A stretch of DNA of 64,000 nt, taken from assembly GCF_001417775.1 (NCBI RefSeq), contig NZ_BBZJ01000035.1, forward strand, positions 1-64,000. The letters are read 5' to 3'. Within the stretch, counting starts at the first letter, position 1. Every line of letters starts with the position of its first letter. Shown here one piece after another: positions 59,119-64,000 of the stretch. Made by a program: the position numbers and the translations under genes. Source of the DNA: Streptomyces sp. TP-A0356 (GTDB lineage: Bacteria > Actinomycetota > Actinomycetes > Streptomycetales > Streptomycetaceae). Below the pieces are notes generated by a model. The model was not told the DNA's origin, made no database searches, and saw nothing but the letters and a program-made list of their open reading frames with translations.

Positions 59119-60227
59119 TTGATCCTCCAGCGGTCGATCGCGTCCTCGTCCAGCTCGACACCGAGACCAGGCCTGTCAGGCACCTCGACGAAGCCCTCGG
59201 CGGTGACCCGGACCGGTTCGGCGAGCATGAAGTCGCGGCGCTCGGGGGTCCAGCCGGGCGGGTCGTAGGGGAACTCGAAGAAGGGGCCGCCGCCGACGCC
59301 GGCCGCGACGTGCAGGTTGGCGAGCACCCCGATGCCGTTGGTCCAGCTGTGCGGGGTGAACTGGCGGTGCTTGAGGTGGGCCAGTTCGGCCAGGACGCGG
59401 GCGCGGTGCATGCCGATCGCGAGGACCACGTCCATCTGGTAGATGTCGAGCGCGTCCTCTTCGAGATAGCGCAGCAGCTCGGTGGGGGAGTGGTGCATCT
59501 CGCCGGCTGCGATGCGCACCCCGGGGTTGTCGGCGCGCAGCCGCTTGAAGCCTTCCAGGTCGGCGTACGGCAGCGGCTCCTCGACCCAGAAGACGTCCAG
59601 CTCCGCGAGGCGGGCGACGATCCTGCGGGTCTTGACGAGGTCGGAGGCGTGTGCCGTGTCGCCGGCCATCCGCCAGGACTGGTTGAGGTCGACCATGATC
59701 TCGAAGTCGGCGCCGAGTTCCTCGCGCACGGCGCGGACCACCGCGACGCCCTCGTCGACCCGGTCCCGGTCGATGCGGATCTTCATCGCCCGGAAGCCGG
59801 CCTCCCGCACCTTCAGCGCGGTCGCGACCCGCTCCTCGGGCGACTTCAGCTCGCCGGAGGAGGCGTACGCGGGCAACTGCTTCGCCGCGTTGCCGAACAG
59901 CTCCGCCACCGGGCGGCCGTGCACCTTTCCGATGACATCCCACAGGGCGGCCTCCAGCGGCCAGTAGAACGAGCCGTGGAAGTTGGCGGTCTCGATCGCC
60001 TTGACGTGCCGGGTGATGTCGAGCGGGTCTTCGCCGACGAACAGGTGCTTGTAGTTCTCGAAGCCGTCCATGAGGTCGCCGGAGCCGATACCGGTGATCC
60101 CCTCGTCCGTGTGCACCCGCACGATCGTGGCGTCGAAGTGGCGGCGCGGCTCGGGGTCCCAGGCCGCGCGGAACGGCGGGTCCAGCTCCAGCCGGAGCCG
60201 GTCCAGGGTGATGTCGGTGATCTTCAT
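59115..60227 (-). CDS. Enolase-superfamily acid-sugar dehydratase-like enzyme (mandelate racemase subgroup)
   Basis: 370 residues from ATG 60227. Residues 1-120 are the capping domain. The barrel has Lys149-x-Arg151 (MKIRID), metal ligands Asp180 (VDLNQ), Glu216/217 (VEEPLP) and Glu243 (AGEMHH), and a possible Asp266-His293 dyad (TPHSW) separated by 27 residues as in mandelate racemase. This is consistent with dehydration or racemisation of a sugar acid or related hydroxy acid. It overlaps the gene on each side, so it is translated with the Fae-like and ALDH genes. Confidence 0.9.
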   Translation of the reverse strand: MKITDITLDRLRLELDPPFRAAWDPEPRRHFDATIVRVHTDEGITGIGSGDLMDGFENYKHLFVGEDPLDITRHVKAIETANFHGSFYWPLEAALWDVIGKVHGRPVAELFGNAAKQLPAYASSGELKSPEERVATALKVREAGFRAMKIRIDRDRVDEGVAVVRAVREELGADFEIMVDLNQSWRMAGDTAHASDLVKTRRIVARLAELDVFWVEEPLPYADLEGFKRLRADNPGVRIAAGEMHHSPTELLRYLEEDALDIYQMDVVLAIGMHRARVLAELAHLKHRQFTPHSWTNGIGVLANLHVAAGVGGGPFFEFPYDPPGWTPERRDFMLAEPVRVTAEGFVEVPDRPGLGVELDEDAIDRWRIK

Positions 60228-60799
60228 CGGGCGGCCGCCTCGGGCGCGGACGCGGCGAGGACCTCGGATGACGGCGCGTAGAACGGGTTCGCCGCGCCCT
60301 CCTCGGCGGCAGCCAGGGCGTCGGAGACGGAGGGCGAGCCCGTCACGGCGGCTCGGATCGCGCCGTGCGCGGCGGCCCGCTGGTTGCGGAAGGAGGCGTC
60401 GAGGTCGTCGACCGCCGGGTTCACCCATACCGCGGCGATGACGAGCAGCTCGTCGGCCTCCTCGGCCGGCAGCAGACCCTCCGCGACGGCGTCCAGGACC
60501 CCCTGCGCCAGACCGGCCTGCGCGCTGCCCCAGGTGGCGCGCTCGTGGCGCTCACCGTCGGCGGCGGCCTTGTTCACGAACAGGGTCAGCGGCTTCACCG
60601 GCACCGACGGGCGGACGACGGTCAGGAACGGCACGTGCCCGGCGCTCGGCGTGGCCAGTGCGGTGGCCCATGCCGTCTCGACCGGGCCGCCCTTGCGACC
60701 GATCACGACGTTCGTGTGCGCGGCGTTCGCGCCGTCACCGACGAAGGACTCGCCGATCAGCACGGTCGCGGCAAAGGCCGCGGCAAGGGGGGAGGGCAT
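60224..60799 (-). CDS. Formaldehyde-activating enzyme (Fae) homologue
   Basis: 191 residues from ATG 60799. It follows Fae of methylotrophs throughout: LIGESFVGDGANAAHTNVVIG, then TAWATALATP, PFLTVVRPSVPVKPLTLFVNKAA, GSAQAGLAQGVLDAVAEGLLP and ending in PFYAPS. His28 (AAHTN) is at the place of the catalytic His17 of Fae; Gly-Asp-Gly before it is kept. Known Fae joins formaldehyde to tetrahydromethanopterin, a cofactor not known in Streptomyces. It is the first gene of the operon, which suggests formaldehyde or another small aldehyde is produced or handled by this pathway; it may use a different cofactor. Confidence 0.9.
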   Translation of the reverse strand: MPSPLAAAFAATVLIGESFVGDGANAAHTNVVIGRKGGPVETAWATALATPSAGHVPFLTVVRPSVPVKPLTLFVNKAAADGERHERATWGSAQAGLAQGVLDAVAEGLLPAEEADELLVIAAVWVNPAVDDLDASFRNQRAAAHGAIRAAVTGSPSVSDALAAAEEGAANPFYAPSSEVLAASAPEAAAR

Positions 60800-60972
60800 C
60801 GGAACTCCTGGACCTTCGGAAGCGGGTTCGGGCGGGGTGGCGAAAGGATGAACCGCACCATCAATGACTGACGGGGCGAACCTCGCAATCAGTGCAGTTC
60901 ATCCGGCTCGATGCGGCGAATCTAGGTGGGCCACCAGCCCGTCGCAAGGCACGCGAGGGAATCGAAACGCCG

Positions 60973-60989
60973 GTTGCTCTACTGGCAAC
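60973..60989. promoter_or_regulatory. Candidate operator between the Fae operon and the IclR gene
   Basis: GTTGC (60973-60977) and GCAAC (60985-60989) are perfect inverted arms 7 bases apart, in the 234-bp gap between divergent starts (60799 and 61034). IclR proteins usually bind such short dyads in divergent promoters, so this is a likely site. Confidence 0.5.
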
Positions 60990-61033
60990 TCGGGGCCTGA
61001 CCTGGAGTTCCCTCGTCCCCCAGGACGCCTAGG

Positions 61034-61831
61034 ATGGCGCGCGTGACGGACACCCCCTCGGCGTCGCGCGGGCACGGCCTGCGCCGGGACATCGACCTGC
61101 TGGAGGCCCTCGCCTCCGACGAGGCGCAGCGGGCCGGCGGCCTCGGCGTCGTACGCCTCGCCCAGTTGGTCGGCCGGGAGAAGACCCAGATCTCGCGCGC
61201 GCTGAAGGTCCTGGCCGCCGAGGGGATCGTCGAGCGCGACCCCGACACACTGGAGTACCGCCTGGGCTGGCGGCTGTTCTCCCTCGTGGCACGCACCTCG
61301 GAGAGCCGCCTGGTGCGGGTGGCCGAGCCGGTCATGCACGCACTGTCGGCGGACCTGGAGGAGACGAGCCACCTGTGTGTCCTGAGCGACCGCAAGGTGC
61401 TGACCCTGCTGTCGGTCTCCGGGCACTCCTTCCGCGTGCACGGCTGGGAGGGGCGCGGGGTGCCCGCCTGGCAGACCTCGGCGGGCCGGGTCCTGCTGGC
61501 CGACGCCACGCCGGACGAGCTGTACGTCCGCTTCGGCACCGCCGGCGAGATGCCGGTTCCCGACCTGTGGTCGCTGATCCAGGATGCCAGGCGCCAGGGC
61601 TACGCACGCGTGAGCGAGGAGTTCGAGGCCGGACTGGTCGGTGTCTCCGCACCGGTGCGCGACTTCCGGGGGCGGGTGGTCGCCGCCCTCAACGTCTCCG
61701 CGCCCAAGTCCCGGCTGGGCGACCGCCTCGACGAGGCGGGGCGCATCACGGCGCGGGCCGCGGCACGGGTGTCCACCATGCTGGGATGGGAGCCGCGCCG
61801 CACGCCGGTGGCCAGGGCCAGGCTGACCTGA
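61034..61831 (+). CDS. IclR-family regulator
   Basis: 265 residues from ATG 61034. The winged helix is at 15-80 (VVRLAQLVGREKTQISRALKVLAAEGIV), and the C-terminal IclR effector domain (GHSFRVHGWEGRGVPAWQTSAGRVLL, EEFEAGLVGVSAPVRDFRG, AALNVSAP) is complete. It is divergent from the Fae-led operon and likely controls it in response to the pathway's substrate. A degenerate tandem repeat follows its stop. Confidence 0.93.
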   Translation: MARVTDTPSASRGHGLRRDIDLLEALASDEAQRAGGLGVVRLAQLVGREKTQISRALKVLAAEGIVERDPDTLEYRLGWRLFSLVARTSESRLVRVAEPVMHALSADLEETSHLCVLSDRKVLTLLSVSGHSFRVHGWEGRGVPAWQTSAGRVLLADATPDELYVRFGTAGEMPVPDLWSLIQDARRQGYARVSEEFEAGLVGVSAPVRDFRGRVVAALNVSAPKSRLGDRLDEAGRITARAAARVSTMLGWEPRRTPVARARLT

Positions 61832-61906
61832 CGTGACCTGGCCGACCTGACCCGACCCCGACCTGGCCGACCTGACCTGGCCGACCTGACCCTGACCTGC
61901 ACCTCG
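61832..61906 (+). repeat. Tandem repeat of ctggccgacctgac-like units
   Basis: The IclR stop is followed by three to four copies of a 14-15-bp unit (ctggccgacctgacc). No protein frame is supported here. It could be part of the transcript end. Confidence 0.8.
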
Positions 61907-62109
61907 GCCGAGGCCGCCTGCCCTGAGGCCGGGCACGGGCAGCCGGCCGATGCCGCCTGTCCTGCGGCGGGCCTCGCTTGATCGGTGAGTTGCCCTGACA
62001 GCAACCCCCATTGCGATCCGGCGGAGTGGCCTTGTCCGCCGTATGACGCGCTCGTAAATTCACCGCGCATCGGACGGACGGCCGTCCGGAACGGAGAAGA
62101 GAGCAGCTC

Positions 62110-63588
62110 ATGAACCTCGTCGGCATCGACACTCTGGCCAAGGCCCCGCTCGGCGACGGCGATCTGCTCCTCGGCGGCCACTGGGTCCCGGCCGCCGACG
62201 GACGGACCTACCCCGTGTACGACCCGGCCACCGGCGACCTGCTTCGCGAGGTCTCGGCGGCGGGACCCGACGATGCTCGGGCGGCGACGGAGGCGGCCGT
62301 CGCGGTCGCGGCCGACTGGCGGGCCACCCCGCCCCGGCGCCGCTCGGAGATCCTGCACGACGCCTTCGCACTGATGCGGGAGCACACCGATCTCCTCGCC
62401 CGGATCATCGTGCAGGAGAACGGCAAGGCGCTCCGAGACGCGGCGGCCGAGGTGGGCTACGCGGCGGAGTTCTTCCGCTGGTTCGCCGAGGAGGCCGTCC
62501 GCATCGGCTCCTCCTTCGCTGACGCCCCCGGTGGCGGTTTCCGGCACGTGGTGCGCAGGCACCCGGTCGGCGTCACCGCGTTCGTCACGCCATGGAACTT
62601 CCCCGCCGCCATGGCCGCCCGCAAGATCGCCCCCGCGCTGGCGGCCGGCTGTCCGGTCCTGCTCAAGCCCGCGCCGGAGACCCCGCTGACCGCCCTCGCC
62701 GTGGCCGCGCTCCTCTCCGCGGCCGGGTTGCCCGACGGGCTGGTCAACGTCCTGCCCACGGACCGCGCCCCGGAGGTCGTTTCGGCCTGGCTCGGCGATG
62801 AGCGCGTGCGCAAGTTCTCCTTCACCGGTTCCACCGCCACCGGAAAGCTCCTCCTGGAGCAGGCCGCGGCCAACGTCGTCAACGTGACCATGGAGCTGGG
62901 CGGCAACGCCCCGTTCATCGTCTGCGCGGACGCCGATGTCGACGCCGCCGTGCGGGGCGCGATGGACGCCAAGATGCGCGGCGGCGGCGAGGTCTGCATC
63001 GCCGCCAACCGGTTCTACGTCCATGCCGACGTCGCCGCCGAGTTCACCGAGAAGTTCGGCGCGGCCATGGCCGCCGTCCGCACCGGGCCCGGCCTGGAGG
63101 ACGGCGTCACCCTCGGCCCGATGATCAACGCCGCGGCGGTCGACAAGATCCGCTCCCTGGTGGACGACGCCGTGGCCCGTGGGGCCCGGATCGCCGTGCG
63201 GGGCACGGTCCCGGCCGGCCCCGGCCACTTCTACCCGGCGACGGTCCTCACCGATGTCCCCGACGAGGCCCGCATCCTCCACGAGGAGGTCTTCGGCCCC
63301 GTCGCACCGCTGACCACCTTCACCGACGAGGACGATGTGCTCACCCGCGCCAACGCCACCGTCCACGGATTGGCGTCGTACGTCTACTCCCGCGACGTCG
63401 CCCGGGCGCTGCGCCTCGCCGAACGCCTGGAGGTCGGCATGGTCGGCCTCAACCGCGGCCTGCTGTCCGACCCGGCGGCCCCGTTCGGCGGCGTCAAGCA
63501 GTCCGGCCTCGGCCGGGAAGGCGGCCGCGAGGGTATCGAGGCGTTCCTGGAGACGCAGTACGTCGCCCTCGACTGGCCCACCGGCTGA
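62110..63588 (+). CDS. NAD(P)-dependent semialdehyde dehydrogenase, GabD-like
   Basis: 492 residues from ATG 62110. Motifs: VTPWNFPAAMAARKIAPALAAG, FTGSTATGKLL, MELGGNAPFIV with Glu, GGEVCIAANRFYVH with the catalytic Cys, and FGGVKQSGLGREGGREGIEAFL. It is most like succinate-semialdehyde dehydrogenase. The MFS gene starts 98 bp downstream on the same strand, so the pair may form an uptake and oxidation unit under IclR control. Confidence 0.93.
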   Translation: MNLVGIDTLAKAPLGDGDLLLGGHWVPAADGRTYPVYDPATGDLLREVSAAGPDDARAATEAAVAVAADWRATPPRRRSEILHDAFALMREHTDLLARIIVQENGKALRDAAAEVGYAAEFFRWFAEEAVRIGSSFADAPGGGFRHVVRRHPVGVTAFVTPWNFPAAMAARKIAPALAAGCPVLLKPAPETPLTALAVAALLSAAGLPDGLVNVLPTDRAPEVVSAWLGDERVRKFSFTGSTATGKLLLEQAAANVVNVTMELGGNAPFIVCADADVDAAVRGAMDAKMRGGGEVCIAANRFYVHADVAAEFTEKFGAAMAAVRTGPGLEDGVTLGPMINAAAVDKIRSLVDDAVARGARIAVRGTVPAGPGHFYPATVLTDVPDEARILHEEVFGPVAPLTTFTDEDDVLTRANATVHGLASYVYSRDVARALRLAERLEVGMVGLNRGLLSDPAAPFGGVKQSGLGREGGREGIEAFLETQYVALDWPTG

Positions 63589-63686
63589 CCCCGATCCTCT
63601 CCACCGCTCCGACTGTTCCGCAGCACCTTCCCGCTCTGCTCCACAGCCGTCCCCACCGGCCGGGCACCGAACGACAAGGACCGCAC

Positions 63687-64000
63687 ATGGCAACGACGCC
63701 AGCGACCGCCCACCAGCCGCCGCAACTCCCCGACTTCACCCGCGAACGCCGCCGCCTGCACACCAAGCTGAAGCTCGCCACCCAGATCGGCGAGGGCATC
63801 GACGGCTACATCATCGGCGGCATCGGCATGGCGATGGCCGCTCTCACCGCCGACCTCCACCTCTCCACATCGATGGAGGGCCTGGTCGGCGCCTCGCCGC
63901 TGATCGGCATCTTCCTCGGCGGCCCGCTCTTCGGCCGGCTCGCAGACCGCTTCGGGCGCCGCCCGGTGTTCCTCGCGGACATGCTGATCTTCCTCGTCGG
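63687..64000 (+). CDS. MFS transporter, N-terminal part (runs off the window)
   Basis: 104 codons visible from ATG 63687. After a polar N-terminus, TQIGEGIDGYIIGGIGMAMAAL and GASPLIGIFLGGPLFGRLADRFGRRPVF are the first helices and the MFS loop signature of the sugar/aromatic-acid porter type. It probably imports the substrate of the preceding dehydrogenases. The remaining ten or so helices lie beyond the window. Confidence 0.9.
   Translation, partial: MATTPATAHQPPQLPDFTRERRRLHTKLKLATQIGEGIDGYIIGGIGMAMAALTADLHLSTSMEGLVGASPLIGIFLGGPLFGRLADRFGRRPVFLADMLIFLV

Noticed and set aside
1..64000. tRNA or rRNA genes
   Set aside because: No cloverleaf-like or ribosomal RNA sequence was recognised by eye; a tRNAscan run would settle this.

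Overview
The window is a high-GC actinobacterial chromosome segment, almost certainly Streptomyces. Signs are frequent GTG starts, ATGA/GTGA stop-start overlaps, Streptomyces-type families (two ECF41 sigma factors, transmembrane XRE regulators, a LytR-CpsA-Psr protein, Imm49, a DUF2690 domain) and TTA codons confined to two regulatory genes. It reads as accessory chromosome: catabolic operons, stress modules and several decayed genes and insertion-sequence remnants, with no ribosomal or replication genes.

Left part (1-11.5 kb): a Ser/Thr kinase cut by the window edge, two proteins sharing an N-terminal domain, a response regulator/histidine kinase pair, then an ABC importer operon (lipoprotein binding protein, fused permease, ATPase). 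That operon continues into a membrane protein with two Ftr1-like ExxE motifs and a small membrane protein, and ends at a hairpin facing a ChrB-like gene. Iron or another metal is the likely substrate by inference.

Catabolic region 1 (11.7-24.4 kb): VOC protein and acyl-CoA synthetase (minus strand), an AraC-type regulator, two DJ-1/PfpI proteins, two SnoaL-like proteins and a six-component soluble diiron monooxygenase. The order is alpha, gamma, coupling, beta, Rieske, reductase. The alpha subunit has all six diiron ligands at T4MO positions, and the reductase is the putidaredoxin-reductase type rather than the TmoF type. The operon ends with an unusual protein joining a ribosomal-protein-uL22-like domain to a DUF59/MIP18 domain, then an ABM-fold protein and a perfect 20-bp hairpin. 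The uL22-DUF59 protein is the most novel object seen here.

Middle (24.3-36.6 kb): a cell-wall module (peptidoglycan-binding protein with a possible frameshifted tail, an L,D-transpeptidase-like protein, and two divergent membrane-anchored XRE regulators with outside sensor domains). Next come a TetR/SDR pair with an inverted-repeat operator, phosphoglucomutase, an IS630 remnant, SnoaL fragments and tandem repeats.

Stress and regulation (36.7-55.1 kb): a second LexA, two ECF41 sigma factors each beside its typical partner (AhpD/CMD at 38.6 kb, NmrA-like reductase at 54.4 kb; the first has an exact ECF41-type promoter), an LCP enzyme, a membrane-anchored molybdopterin oxidoreductase, a Gly/His-rich secreted protein, two FAD monooxygenases, an orphan binding protein, SDR genes with decayed neighbours, and Imm49.

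Catabolic region 2 (55.3-64 kb): a five-gene minus-strand operon (formaldehyde-activating-enzyme homologue, mandelate-racemase-type dehydratase, aldehyde dehydrogenase, 3-hydroxyisobutyrate-dehydrogenase-like reductase, iron-type alcohol dehydrogenase). It is divergent from an IclR regulator and followed by a semialdehyde dehydrogenase and the start of an MFS transporter. It looks like an acid-sugar or related catabolic pathway that may release formaldehyde.
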